From: Shewanella sp. HN-41
Lineage (GTDB): Bacteria > Pseudomonadota > Gammaproteobacteria > Enterobacterales > Shewanellaceae
NCBI RefSeq assembly: GCF_000217915.1
Contig: NZ_AFOZ01000014.1
Location: 434,001 to 498,000, forward strand
DNA length: 64,000 bases
Direction: 5' to 3'
Part shown: positions 25,676 to 35,502 of the stretch, piece by piece
Layout: every line of letters begins with the position of its first letter
Numbering within the stretch: position 1 is the stretch's first letter
Translations under genes and position numbers: made by a program
Notes under the pieces: generated by a model
What the model was told of the DNA's origin: nothing
Databases searched by the model: none
The model's input: the letters and a program-made list of their open reading frames with translations, nothing else

Positions 25676-26470
25676 CTAGGGATATGCTTGTGTTTGTGGT
25701 TTTTCTATTGGGGCTAAAGCCGATTTGATCTGAGGATATTGGCTTAAAATAGCGGCTAGACTGCCATCTTTTCTCATATTTTCAAGCCCTTTATTAAATT
25801 CATCCACCAGTGTTAAGTGATCTGTTACTGCTAAGGATACGCCTAAATGAAATACCTCAGTGGCGATAGGCTGACCTACTTGCTCAAAGATATCGGTATA
25901 TTCATCGGGATGCTGCTGGATTAAATACTCCGCTAGGTTATGGCCAATCAATACTAAATCGATACGTTTTAAAAATAACTTTTTAAGATTCATTTCATCG
26001 GAATTGCCATCTTCAGTCGTCAGCCCTGCGGCAAAGATTTCGGGTGGGTTGGCGTAGCCTCGACCGATCCCAATAGTGTAAGGCTTGAGATCTGAAAGTT
26101 GGTTAAAACTTAATGGCTTATCTTTACGTTTATAAAACACAATCTGTATGGGGTGAATAGGGTCAGAATAGCGTGCCCATTGTTCACGTTCTTTGCGATA
26201 CCAGAGTCCTACAATACCATCGGCTTGCCCCGTTTTGACTAGCAGGGCTGCTCGGGCGAAGGGATAAAACCTCAAACTGGCATGGTAGCCTCGACGTTTA
26301 AAGGCCTCTTTAACGACCTGTGCAATCCCACCTTGCTCGGGTAATGCATCGGTATAAAAAGGGGGATAATTCGTGGCGACTAACTGAAGTTCACGGCCCG
26401 CAAAAGTGTCTGGAATATAGCCCGATAGCAGTAGCATTAAGCTCGCTATCAGAGGTAACGTTTTCTCCAT
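25676..26470 (-). CDS. Periplasmic solute-binding (SBP_bac_3) protein, orphan
   Basis: A 264-residue protein with a signal peptide (residues 1-25, cleavage near TFAG) and an SBP family 3 fold: ATNYPPFYTDALPEQGGIAQ, FYPFARAALLVKTGQADGIV, and a C-terminal LENMRKDGSLAAILSQYP. The start at 26470 has GGAG five bases upstream. No transporter genes adjoin. It resembles the 12134 gene in architecture but is not a close copy. Confidence 0.8.
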   Translation of the reverse strand: MEKTLPLIASLMLLLSGYIPDTFAGRELQLVATNYPPFYTDALPEQGGIAQVVKEAFKRRGYHASLRFYPFARAALLVKTGQADGIVGLWYRKEREQWARYSDPIHPIQIVFYKRKDKPLSFNQLSDLKPYTIGIGRGYANPPEIFAAGLTTEDGNSDEMNLKKLFLKRIDLVLIGHNLAEYLIQQHPDEYTDIFEQVGQPIATEVFHLGVSLAVTDHLTLVDEFNKGLENMRKDGSLAAILSQYPQIKSALAPIEKPQTQAYP

Positions 26471-26782
26471 ATACACTCCAGCACCTTAGTGAGTTGTATT
26501 TGGATTGAGTATAGAGTGTGTTGACGTTTCAGGGTTAATTTTGCAGGATTTGGCTGGCTTTTATGTAAGACAAAGTCCGTGCTGCGTAGTAATGCTAGGT
26601 AAACGGACGCTAACGCAGCAGAAACGTCAACCAAACACTGTCCGAATAAGGGGCTGGCAAGCGCTTATTTTCTGTCATAGGAGCTGCTTATCATTTGAGT
26701 AAAATGGCAGCTTTTTATCCTCGTTTCGCGATCGTGCGCTTGTCTTGGTGAACGAAATGCAACCATCAAATCTCAGTACACC
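26471..26782. other. Intergenic region with crossing inverted repeats
   Basis: No gene is supported here. TTGACGTTTC (26521-26530) recurs inverted as GAAACGTCAA (26621-26630). Inside, GTCCGT (26575-26580) pairs with ACGGAC and GCTGCGT (26581-26587) pairs with ACGCAGC, in an interleaved order that would give a pseudoknot in RNA. This could be a small structured RNA, a recombination site or a decayed mobile element end. Confidence 0.35.
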
Positions 26783-27481
26783 CTAGAGTGGCTCAGTGAA
26801 TTGCGTTCTAAGATCGTTTACCCACAGCTCGGGTTGGCCGTAATAGCGGCTGATATTAATGGCGGTTATTTTGCCGTCATTCGCCTCTATTGCCATCGAA
26901 GGAAAACCTTGAGCGCCTATCAGATTCAGTAATGCTCTGGATTCAACAATATGCTCATATAGCTTGTCTTCACCTTGGGCATAATGCAGCGCAAAGCCTA
27001 TAGGGTCGAGCCCAAGTTCAGCGGCTAACCTTGCGAGATTACCTTCATCACTGGCGCAGTGACCATCACGGTAATGGGCGCGTTGTACTGAGTGTAGATA
27101 GGCCAAACTGTCGCCACCCATAGCTTCGACGGCGAGCATGGCTTTAATAGGAGGCGCCGAGTCGAGTACGATTGTGGTATCGCGCAGCAGACCATCAAAA
27201 TAGTTTTCCCCAAAGGGTTGTCCGGTTAGTTCGCTAATACGCAGATCGTGGGGCATAACATAGTCGCGCCAGTTGGCATCGATTTGTTTGCGTCTCGGGC
27301 CCGTGAGCATACCGCCGCCGTGGAGCTTAATGGTAAAACCAGCTTTGGCGGCGGCATCGAGCAGTGGCGCTGCGGCATAACACCAACCGCATAAAGGGTC
27401 AATAATGGCATGCAGAGTGCGCTCTTTGGCAGCCAGTGTTCTGTTGGCTGAATTTGCTGAATGAACTGTTGGGTGAGTCAT
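26783..27481 (-). CDS. DsbA-family thioredoxin-fold protein
   Basis: A 232-residue protein of the DsbA/FrnE-like group. The active site CGWC is in IIDPLCGWCYAAAPLL (about residues 27-42), and the cis-proline loop is seen at GAQGFPSMAIE. No signal peptide, so it is probably cytoplasmic, acting on a cytosolic thiol or as an isomerase-like enzyme. Homologues are often annotated protein-disulfide isomerase. It stands alone between an SBP gene and an MBL-fold gene. Confidence 0.85.
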   Translation of the reverse strand: MTHPTVHSANSANRTLAAKERTLHAIIDPLCGWCYAAAPLLDAAAKAGFTIKLHGGGMLTGPRRKQIDANWRDYVMPHDLRISELTGQPFGENYFDGLLRDTTIVLDSAPPIKAMLAVEAMGGDSLAYLHSVQRAHYRDGHCASDEGNLARLAAELGLDPIGFALHYAQGEDKLYEHIVESRALLNLIGAQGFPSMAIEANDGKITAINISRYYGQPELWVNDLRTQFTEPL

Positions 27482-27669
27482 AGTGTTAAACCTTTTGGCT
27501 TAAGTTCGTCGCTAAATTCGCTACTTAAAGCCCTTTGAAATCATTGATTAAAATAGTTTAGTTGGTACAGTTATTTAGCTAAAAATGGCACGCAGTCGCT
27601 CACGTGCCCATCTTTAACTGTTTGCACTTAAATGCTTGTACCTAATCACCTGTATATTAAGTGCCGGAC

Positions 27670-28569
27670 TTACATAGGCCAGCTCATTTCGCCCATGTAA
27701 ACTTTGGCGCCGATCTCAAGCCCTGCATCGGCGGGCATTTGTGGGTATAGCGCCAGCATCTTCTGGATTAGTTTGGTTGAATTTTTTGATGTTTTTGCCG
27801 CAACTTCAAAGGCTTTCACATATTCACGGGTAAAACCGATGGCGCGGGTATCAAATCGCGCTTCGCCTAAGTAATGCCCTGGGATCACTGTGGTCGGCTG
27901 CAGTTTTTCCATCGCATCTAAATGAGTTAACCATTCTTGACGCTCTGGGGCTGTTTGAGTGTCAGCCATCCAAACATGGGTGTGATCAAAGACTTCTACA
28001 CCACCTGTGATGGTGTTTGCCGAGGGCACCCACAGGAAAGTGTGTTTAGGGTGCTTATCATTAAAACCTTTGATGATCACTTGCTCACCGTCGATAGTAA
28101 AAGTATTGCGGTGAACGGCCTTAGGTAACACTAATTCCCTTGGCGCATTGTCCTTTAAAATCGGCCCCCAGTAGGCAAGTTTGCCCGCCATTGAGGCCTT
28201 AATCGCATCGACTGTAGTTTGGGTTGCGACCACTTCAACCTGTGGGAAGTTTTGCTTAATCAGATCCAGCCCAAAGTAAAAATCCGGATCGCTGTGGCTG
28301 ATATAGACCAAAGTGAGCTTTTTACCGCTAGCTTTAATGGTATCCACTAAGGTTTGGGCGTCGTTACGTTGAAATTGTGCATCGACCAGCATCATCTCGT
28401 GCTCGCCGCTGATAAAGCTCGATGACACGGCAAAGATACTGTTTTCACCCGGATTAAAATGGCTCACTTGCAAAGGTGCGGCCTGAGCCGTGCCCATTGC
28501 CGCAACGAACATGGCGGCGGCTAACTGGAGTTTAAAGGAGGTCAAGTTTAGGTTATTCGATAGTGTCAT
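27670..28569 (-). CDS. Secreted MBL-fold metallo-hydrolase with atypical metal motif
   Basis: A 299-residue protein with a signal peptide (LQLAAAMFVAAMGTAQAAPL; cleavage after AQA). The MBL core is visible: LVDAQFQRND, a motif HSDPDFYFG where the family has HxHxDH, WMADT, and VIPGHYLG. Two of the usual His/Asp ligands are therefore changed, so metal binding and activity are uncertain. The start at 28569 is chosen because the signal peptide begins there. A LysR gene is divergent and probably regulates it. Confidence 0.82.
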   Translation of the reverse strand: MTLSNNLNLTSFKLQLAAAMFVAAMGTAQAAPLQVSHFNPGENSIFAVSSSFISGEHEMMLVDAQFQRNDAQTLVDTIKASGKKLTLVYISHSDPDFYFGLDLIKQNFPQVEVVATQTTVDAIKASMAGKLAYWGPILKDNAPRELVLPKAVHRNTFTIDGEQVIIKGFNDKHPKHTFLWVPSANTITGGVEVFDHTHVWMADTQTAPERQEWLTHLDAMEKLQPTTVIPGHYLGEARFDTRAIGFTREYVKAFEVAAKTSKNSTKLIQKMLALYPQMPADAGLEIGAKVYMGEMSWPM

Positions 28570-28761
28570 TTCTGTACTCACTGATTCATTCAAATAGGCA
28601 TTCGTCGATTTGCACAGCTGCAAAAGTGAGCTCAGTTTAGGTTGCAAAAAACGTTAGATAAACACGGAAAACTGCGCTTATTTGTTGCATAATTCGGATG
28701 AATTGGGATTTTAAAACGGATTATTCAGTGCAAGGCAATCAACACAAAGGGTGGATAAACC

Positions 28762-29685
28762 ATGGATAGACTCGAAGCGGCAAAGGTGTTTGTGACTATT
28801 GTCGAACGGGGCAGCATGATTGGCGCCGCCGAGGCGTTAGATATGTCGCGCTCTATGGTGACCCGTTATTTGGCCGAGATGGAAGAATGGTCGGGCGCCC
28901 GTTTATTGCACCGCTCTACAAGACGTTTGAGCCTGACCGGTGCTGGCGAACAAGTGCTCGATTATTGCCACAGGTTGCTCGAACTGGCTAATGAAGTACC
29001 AGCAGTCAGTCATGCCAGTGTGGCAATCCCGCGGGGATTACTCCGCATTAGCTGCTCACAATTTATGGCACATCAGATTTTAGCGCCTGTGGTACAACAA
29101 TATTTAGCCAATTATCCACAGGCGAGTGTGAATTTTCACGTGAGTAGCCAAACTGTCGATCTGGTCGCCGAGCGGATTGATTTGGCAATCCGCATCACCA
29201 ATGAACTCGACCCCAATCTTATCGCAAGACGGTTAGGGGAGTGCGAGTCTGTGGTGTGCGCCGCGCCGAGTTATCTCGCCTCCCGCGCAGCCATTACTCA
29301 CCCAGAGGATTTGACCCAGCATAACTGCTTAACCTATTCCTATTTTGGCGATGTGATGTGGCGTTTTACCCAAGTCAGCTCGGCATCGAACAAAATGCAG
29401 GGCAGTGAGTTGGGTCAGGCCCTTAATATTCCCGTTAAGGGGAATTTGAGTGCCAATGACTCTATGGTGGTGCTTAATGCCACGCTGGCGGGTGAGGGGA
29501 TTGCCATGCAGCCGCTATGGGCGGCGAAACCCTATTTAGATTCGGGCCAGTTAGTGCCTTTGCTAACGGAGTTTAAGCCGCAGTCTCTGGGAGTATATGG
29601 GGTGTACCAATCCCGCAAACATATGCAGCCCGCACTCAGGGTGATGATGGATATGCTGGTGGTCTACTTTGCTAGCTTGAAATAA
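28762..29685 (+). CDS. LysR family transcriptional regulator (divergent from MBL-fold gene)
   Basis: A 307-residue LysR protein of the single-target, PecT/DmlR-like type: MDRLEAAKVFVTIVERGSMI at the start, winged helix to about residue 60, and effector domain after 90. It is divergent from the secreted MBL-fold gene with 192 bases between, so that gene is the likely target. A terminator follows at 29725. Confidence 0.88.
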   Translation: MDRLEAAKVFVTIVERGSMIGAAEALDMSRSMVTRYLAEMEEWSGARLLHRSTRRLSLTGAGEQVLDYCHRLLELANEVPAVSHASVAIPRGLLRISCSQFMAHQILAPVVQQYLANYPQASVNFHVSSQTVDLVAERIDLAIRITNELDPNLIARRLGECESVVCAAPSYLASRAAITHPEDLTQHNCLTYSYFGDVMWRFTQVSSASNKMQGSELGQALNIPVKGNLSANDSMVVLNATLAGEGIAMQPLWAAKPYLDSGQLVPLLTEFKPQSLGVYGVYQSRKHMQPALRVMMDMLVVYFASLK

Positions 29686-29724
29686 TGCCAAAGTCAGCGG
29701 TACTCATAGCGTAACTGGATGCCA

Positions 29725-29765
29725 TAAAAAAGGAGCTTAACCCGTTCGAGCTAAACTCCTTTTTA
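29725..29765. terminator. Bidirectional terminator between lysR and ettA
   Basis: AAAAAGGAG, a 5-bp inner stem (AGCTT/GAGCT region) and CTCCTTTTT; it lies between the convergent lysR and ettA ends. Confidence 0.75.
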
Positions 29766-29789
29766 TAGGCTTGTAGAACCTAGATCCTT

Positions 29790-31457
29790 CTACTTAATCA
29801 TACGCTTGTATTTTAAGCGGTGTGGCTCAACCACATCGGCGCCATAGGTGTTCTTCAACCACGCCGAGTACTCGGTGTAGTTACCTTCGTAGAAGTTCAC
29901 TTGGCCTTCGTCGCGGTAGTCCAGAATATGGGTCGCTATACGGTCTAAGAACCAACGGTCATGGGAGATCACCATAGCGCAGCCTGGGAATTCGAGGATC
30001 GCTTCCTCCAGTGCGCGCAGGGTTTCAACGTCTAAGTCGTTGGTTGGTTCGTCGAGGAGCAGTACGTTTCCGCCAGCCTGCAGCAGTTTGGCTAAATGCA
30101 CTCGGTTACGCTCACCGCCCGATAGAGTACCGATGACTTTTTGCTGATCCGCACCACGGAAGTTAAAGCGGCCCACATAGGCGCGGCTTGGGATTTCCAT
30201 GTTGTTGATGCGCATGATGTCTTGGCCACCGGAGATTTCTTGCCAGATGGTGTTCTTATCATTCATCGAATCACGGAACTGCTCGACCGATGCCAGTTGC
30301 ACCGTCTCACCCAGTTCGATACTACCGCTATCTGGCGTTTCTGCGCCGGATAACATACGGAACAGGGTCGATTTACCCGCACCGTTGGCACCGATAATAC
30401 CGACGATGGCGCCCTTAGGAATCGAGAACGACAGGTTATCGATAAGGACTCGGTCACCGTAGGATTTGGTCAGGTTATTGACTTCGATAACCTTGTCACC
30501 CAAACGTGGTCCAGGCGGAATAAACAGCTCGTTGGTTTCGTTACGTTTTTGGTAATCGGTAGTGTTCAGTTCTTCAAAGCGTGCCATGCGGGCCTTGCCC
30601 TTAGACTGACGACCTTTCGCACCTTGGCGGACCCATTCCAATTCCTTGGCGATGGTCTTTTGGCGGGCGCTTTCGGCGGCAGATTCTTGCTTCAGACGGG
30701 CATCTTTTTGCTCAAGCCAAGAAGAGTAGTTACCTTCCCACGGAATACCTTCACCGCGGTCGAGTTCTAAAATCCAGCCAGCGGCATTGTCGAGGAAGTA
30801 ACGGTCGTGGGTAATTGCCACTACAGTACCGGCATATTCCTGCAGGAAGTGCTCAAGCCAAGCGACAGATTCAGCATCCAAGTGGTTGGTGGGCTCGTCG
30901 AGTAACAGCATTTCTGGCTTTTCAAGCAGCAAGCGACAAATCGCCACGCGGCGACGCTCACCACCCGATAGCACTTCGATTTTTTCATCCCAATCCGGCA
31001 GACGCAGGGCGTTGGCAGCGCGCTCAAGGATATGATCTAAATTGTGGGCATCTTGGGCTTGGATAATGGCTTCGAGTTCACCTTGCTCCCTGGCAAGGGC
31101 GTCGAAATCCGCATCCGGCTCGGCGTAGGCAGCGTAAACGGCATCGAGGCGAGTGAGGGCATTTTTGGCTTCAGAAACGGCTTCTTCAATCGCTTCACGC
31201 ACGGTTTGATTAGGATCGAGTTTAGGTTCCTGCGGCAGGTAACCAATCTTGAGTCCTGGCATTGGGCGAGCTTCGCCTTCAATCTCAGTATCGATACCCG
31301 CCATAATGCGCAGTAGGGTGGATTTACCTGAACCGTTAAGGCCTAATACACCAATTTTGGCGCCGGGGAAAAAGCTTAAAGAAATGTCTTTAAGGATCTG
31401 CTTCTTAGGCGGAACAACCTTGCCCACCCGCAGCATGCTATACACAAACTGAGCCAT
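29790..31457 (-). CDS. ettA: EttA, energy-dependent translational throttle (ABC-F)
   Basis: A 555-residue ABC-F protein. Two ATPase domains are clear: Walker A GLNGSGKST and GANGAGKST, signatures LSGGERRR and LSGGERNR, Walker B LLLDEPTNHLD and LLLDEPTNDLD. The linker and arm region (RMARFEELNTTDYQKRNETN) fits EttA, as does the usual 555 residues. EttA binds the ribosomal E site and senses ATP/ADP levels to gate the start of elongation. Single gene, convergent with lysR. Confidence 0.95.
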   Translation of the reverse strand: MAQFVYSMLRVGKVVPPKKQILKDISLSFFPGAKIGVLGLNGSGKSTLLRIMAGIDTEIEGEARPMPGLKIGYLPQEPKLDPNQTVREAIEEAVSEAKNALTRLDAVYAAYAEPDADFDALAREQGELEAIIQAQDAHNLDHILERAANALRLPDWDEKIEVLSGGERRRVAICRLLLEKPEMLLLDEPTNHLDAESVAWLEHFLQEYAGTVVAITHDRYFLDNAAGWILELDRGEGIPWEGNYSSWLEQKDARLKQESAAESARQKTIAKELEWVRQGAKGRQSKGKARMARFEELNTTDYQKRNETNELFIPPGPRLGDKVIEVNNLTKSYGDRVLIDNLSFSIPKGAIVGIIGANGAGKSTLFRMLSGAETPDSGSIELGETVQLASVEQFRDSMNDKNTIWQEISGGQDIMRINNMEIPSRAYVGRFNFRGADQQKVIGTLSGGERNRVHLAKLLQAGGNVLLLDEPTNDLDVETLRALEEAILEFPGCAMVISHDRWFLDRIATHILDYRDEGQVNFYEGNYTEYSAWLKNTYGADVVEPHRLKYKRMIK

Positions 31458-31646
31458 TTTTCTCTATCTTAAGTGACTAATGATGCGGCTAATTCTACTC
31501 GATTGCGCGCCGAACTCAACTCGGCAATGAGCCAAGTTCAAGCACAACCACTAGGAATTTCATGTTTCAAATACTGGGATTGTGGCCGCGTTCCGAGTAG
31601 AATACCGCGCAACCCTACCTATAAGAATTGGCAGCTGGAGTAAGCA

Positions 31647-32900
31647 ATGCTGAAAAAAGATATGAATATCGCAGATTATGATCCGGAACTGTTCAACGCA
31701 ATTCAGAACGAAACTCTGCGTCAAGAAGAGCATATTGAGCTGATTGCTTCTGAAAACTACACCAGTCCACGCGTGATGGAAGCGCAAGGTTCACAATTAA
31801 CCAATAAGTACGCCGAAGGCTATCCAGGCAAGCGTTACTACGGTGGTTGTGAGTATGTGGACGTAGTTGAAACCTTAGCGATTGAGCGTGCTAAACAACT
31901 GTTTGGCGCAACTTACGCTAACGTACAACCTCATTCAGGTTCACAGGCAAACAGCGCCGTTTACATGGCATTGTTAAATCCTGGCGATACTGTACTGGGC
32001 ATGAACTTAGCCCACGGTGGTCACTTGACCCACGGTTCACCCGTTAACTTCTCTGGCAAACTGTACAATATCATTCCTTACGGTATCGATGAGTCTGGCA
32101 AAATCGACTACGACGAAATGGAACGTCTGGCCGTAGAACACAAGCCTAAAATGATGATCGGCGGTTTTTCTGCCTATTCAGGTATCGTTGACTGGGCAAG
32201 AATGCGTGAAATTGCTGACAAAATAGGTGCTTACCTGTTTGTAGACATGGCGCACGTTGCCGGTCTTATTGCCGCCGGTGTTTATCCAAACCCAGTACCA
32301 CACGCCCACGTTGTGACTTCAACGACCCACAAAACCTTAGCGGGTCCTCGCGGTGGCGTGATCCTGTCTGCTGCCGACGATGAAGAGCTATATAAAAAGC
32401 TGAACTCTGCGGTATTCCCAGGCGGTCAAGGTGGCCCATTGATGCACGTTATCGCGGGTAAAGCGGTTGCGTTCAAAGAAGCCCTAGAGCCAGAATTTAA
32501 AGTCTATCAACAGCAAGTGGTTAACAACGCTAAAGCGATGGTTGAAGTCTTCCTCGAGCGTGGTTACAAGATCGTCTCTGGCGGAACCAGCAACCACTTA
32601 ATGTTAGTCGACCTGATTGGCCGTGACTTAACCGGTAAAGAAGCCGATGCCGCCTTAGGCAGCGCTAACATTACCGTCAACAAAAACTCAGTACCTAACG
32701 ATCCACGTTCACCCTTTGTGACTTCAGGTGTGCGTATCGGTACGCCAGCAATTACCCGCCGTGGCTTTAAAGAAGCCGAAGCGAAGGAACTGACTGGCTG
32801 GATCTGTGACATCCTCGACGATGCCCACAATCCTGCGGTAATTGAGCGTGTGAAGGGCCAAGTATTGGCACTGTGTGCACGTTTCCCTGTTTACGGTTAA
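31647..32900 (+). CDS. glyA: Serine hydroxymethyltransferase
   Basis: A 417-residue enzyme: serine + THF to glycine + 5,10-methylene-THF, with [23 protein letters not shown], the PLP-lysine motif [14 protein letters not shown], and the [14 protein letters not shown]-terminal segment are all present. GGAG lies just upstream of ATG 31647. A terminator follows at 32981. Neighbours nrdR and the rib genes are in the usual Shewanella order. Confidence 0.97.
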   Translation: MLKKDMNIADYDPELFNAIQNETLRQEEHIELIASENYTSPRVMEAQGSQLTNKYAEGYPGKRYYGGCEYVDVVETLAIERAKQLFGATYANVQPHSGSQANSAVYMALLNPGDTVLGMNLAHGGHLTHGSPVNFSGKLYNIIPYGIDESGKIDYDEMERLAVEHKPKMMIGGFSAYSGIVDWARMREIADKIGAYLFVDMAHVAGLIAAGVYPNPVPHAHVVTSTTHKTLAGPRGGVILSAADDEELYKKLNSAVFPGGQGGPLMHVIAGKAVAFKEALEPEFKVYQQQVVNNAKAMVEVFLERGYKIVSGGTSNHLMLVDLIGRDLTGKEADAALGSANITVNKNSVPNDPRSPFVTSGVRIGTPAITRRGFKEAEAKELTGWICDILDDAHNPAVIERVKGQVLALCARFPVYG

Positions 32901-32980
32901 TCACCGCATCATATAGATGAGTGGCGAAGCGTTGCACCAGACTTGGTGGTTAACCTCAGCCCATAAATAGGATAAAATCC

Positions 32981-33006
32981 CATGGCCGCATCTTGCGGCC
33001 ATTTTT
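32981..33006 (+). terminator. Terminator of glyA
   Basis: ATGGCCGCA, short loop, TGCGGCCATTTTTA, 80 bases after the glyA stop and before nrdR. Confidence 0.82.
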
Positions 33007-33097
33007 ATTGCTAAAATCTTAGACTTAAATCAGCTCGATTTAAGCAATATTGCACCGTAAAGCCAAGGCTTTACACCATTCACTGGCAGGAGGCTCA

Positions 33098-33547
33098 ATG
33101 CATTGTCCATTTTGCAGCGCGACAGATACTAAAGTGATCGATTCCCGATTAGTGGCGGAAGGCCATCAAGTGCGCCGTCGCCGAGAATGCACCGAATGCC
33201 ATGAAAGATTTACCACCTTCGAAGGCGCCGAGTTAGTCATGCCTAGGGTGATTAAGCGCGATGGCACCCGGCAACCCTTCGATGAAGAGAAGCTTCAAGG
33301 TGGTATGTTGCGTGCCGTTGAGAAACGCCCTGTGTCTATGGATGAAATTGAACAGGCGCTCAGTAAGATCAAGTCAACTCTGCGTGCCACAGGCGAGCGC
33401 GAAGTGCCTTCCGAGATGATAGGCAACTTGATGATGGAACAGTTAATGAACCTAGATAAAGTTGCCTATATTCGTTTCGCCTCTGTGTACCGTGCCTTTG
33501 AGGATGTGTCTGAATTTGGTGAAGCGATTGCTAAATTGCAAAAATAA
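33098..33547 (+). CDS. nrdR: NrdR, ribonucleotide reductase repressor
   Basis: A 149-residue protein, the same length as E. coli NrdR. Start at 33098 has AGGAGG; the longer frame from 33050 is not needed. The N-terminal zinc ribbon ([17 protein letters not shown] and [16 protein letters not shown]) and the ATP-cone ([18 protein letters not shown]) are present. It represses nrd genes in response to ATP/dATP and is commonly the gene before ribD. Confidence 0.95.
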   Translation: MHCPFCSATDTKVIDSRLVAEGHQVRRRRECTECHERFTTFEGAELVMPRVIKRDGTRQPFDEEKLQGGMLRAVEKRPVSMDEIEQALSKIKSTLRATGEREVPSEMIGNLMMEQLMNLDKVAYIRFASVYRAFEDVSEFGEAIAKLQK

Positions 33548-33624
33548 TTTTGGTTACCTTAGGTTAGAGCTTGGTCTAGCGCCGAGCATCAGGGTGATAT
33601 TCCCCAACATTTCATAGGGTTTAT

Positions 33625-34771
33625 ATGAATTGGTCAGAACTCGATAACCAAATGATGAGCCGTGCTATCCAATTGGCACGCAAAGGTTTTTATACCACTC
33701 GGCCCAATCCTAGCGTCGGCTGCGTTATCGTTAAAGCGGATCAGATTGTCGGTGAGGGTTATCATCAGAAAGCGGGTGAACCCCACGCCGAAGTGCATGC
33801 GCTGCGCATGGCTGGCGAACATGCCCGCGGCGCAACCGCCTATGTCACCTTAGAACCTTGCAGCCACTATGGCCGCACGCCGCCCTGCGCCTTGGCACTG
33901 ATCAATATTGGGGTAAAAACGGGTCGTGGTTGCGGTGGAAGATCCCAATCCGCAGGTCGGTGGCCGCGGTATTCAAATGCTGCGCGATGCAGGCATTCAA
34001 GTGGATGTTGGCTTGCACCGCGACGAAGCCTATGCCTTAAATTTAGGCTTTATGAAGCGCATGGAATCGTCTCTGCCTTGGGTGACGGTGAAACTGGCCG
34101 CGAGTCTCGATGGTAAAACTGCGCTATCAAACGGGGTGTCTAAATGGATCACAGGCCCTGAAGCTCGCCGCGATGTGCAGCGCTTACGTTTACGCGCCTG
34201 CGCACTGGTCACTGGGATTGAAACCGTACTGGCCGATGACCCATCGCTCAATGTGCGATACTCAGAGCTTGGCAGTCTCACCTCGCAATTGAGTGCGTCT
34301 CAGATGTTACAACCGCTGCGGGTGATTTTAGACAGTCGTTGCCGCATGCCTATTACGGCGGCATTATTTGCGATTGAATCGCCAATTTTATTAGTCTCAA
34401 CCGAGCCTTATTCTGAAGCTTTTGTCACGCAGTTGCCAGTCCATGTGACTTGTCTTCAATTACCGGCGATTGATGGTCGAATCTCTCTGCCCGCACTATT
34501 AAGCTATTTAGGCAAAAGTTGTAATCAGGTGCTTATCGAAGCGGGCGCGACCTTAGCTGGCGCCTTTATCGACGCCGGATTAGCCGATGAGTTAGTGCTG
34601 TATCAAGCGATGAAGGTCCTTGGCGCACAGGGACGTAATCTACTTGAATTACCCGATTATCAAATGATGGCCGATATTCCGACCCTCAAACTGGTCGATG
34701 AGCGTAAAGTGGGCGCGGATATGCGTTTCACCTTGAGGCTCGAGTCCAATCCATCTTTATCGAATAAGTGA
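33625..34771 (+). pseudogene. ribD: ribD, riboflavin deaminase-reductase, split by a one-base frameshift
   Basis: RibD makes two steps of riboflavin synthesis: deaminase (N-terminal) and reductase (C-terminal). The first part (33625 on) carries the zinc motif PHAEVHAL and LEPCSHYGRTPPCALALI, then the frame turns to nonsense after NIGVK. The reductase continues in another frame (RVVVAVEDPNPQVGGRGIQM on to the stop at 34771). The shift is at a run of five A at 33915-33919; four A would restore GVKRVVVAVEDPNP. Because ribD is essential in riboflavin prototrophs and the rest is intact, a sequencing error, or slippage on the A run, is more likely than real loss. Confidence 0.85.
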
Positions 34772-34778
34772 GTTAACC

Positions 34779-35435
34779 ATGTTTACTGGGATTATTGAGG
34801 CCGTTGGCACGCTGCGTAAGCTTGAACGCAAGGGCGATGATATTCGTTTAACGGTCGCCAGTGGCAAACTGGATTTAAGCGATGTGCGTTTAGGCGACAG
34901 TATCGCCACCAATGGTGTGTGTTTGACTGTGGTGCAACAGTTAGCCGATGGCTATGTGGCGGATGTGTCGGCTGAAACCGTCAGTCTCACAGGCTTTGCT
35001 AACTATAAAGTGGGCACTAAGGTTAATCTTGAAAAGGCTGTTACTCCAACCACACGTTTAGGTGGCCATATGGTCAGCGGCCATGTAGACGGTATAGCAA
35101 CGGTTGAGCAGCGTCACGCCCGTGGTCAAGCTATTGAGTTTTGGTTAGCCGCGCCCGCAGAGCTTGGACGTTACATTGCCCACAAAGGGTCCATCACTAT
35201 TGATGGGGTGAGCCTGACGGTTAATGAAGTGGACGGCAGTCGATTCCGTTTGACCATAGTGCCGCATACTGCAGGGGAAACCACCTTAGTCGACCTGCAA
35301 GCGGGCGATAAGGTGAATATCGAAGTGGATTTAATCGCCCGTTATCTAGAACGCTTGATGAGTTTTGATAACAAAGACAGCAAAAGCGGGGGCGTGACCC
35401 TCGAAATGTTAGCCCGTGCTGGCTTTGTGCGTTAG
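34779..35435 (+). CDS. ribE: Riboflavin synthase alpha chain
   Basis: A 218-residue enzyme that joins two lumazine molecules to riboflavin and a pyrimidine. It has the two lumazine-binding repeats: MFTGIIEAVGTL... (first half) and GHMVSGHVDGIATV... (second half), plus the HIV-like DLIARYLERL end. Begins eight bases after the ribD stop, so it is co-transcribed with it. The gene is called ribC in E. coli. Confidence 0.95.
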   Translation: MFTGIIEAVGTLRKLERKGDDIRLTVASGKLDLSDVRLGDSIATNGVCLTVVQQLADGYVADVSAETVSLTGFANYKVGTKVNLEKAVTPTTRLGGHMVSGHVDGIATVEQRHARGQAIEFWLAAPAELGRYIAHKGSITIDGVSLTVNEVDGSRFRLTIVPHTAGETTLVDLQAGDKVNIEVDLIARYLERLMSFDNKDSKSGGVTLEMLARAGFVR

Positions 35436-35502
35436 AGCACTGGCAATCGTATTGCTAAGGTATAAAATTCCATAACAACAGCAAAATCATAAAGGTCCTA
35501 CA

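Noticed and set aside
33926-34771. Second part of ribD as a separate reductase gene
   Set aside because: It begins inside the ribD coding sequence with no start signal and continues the family sequence after a one-base shift.
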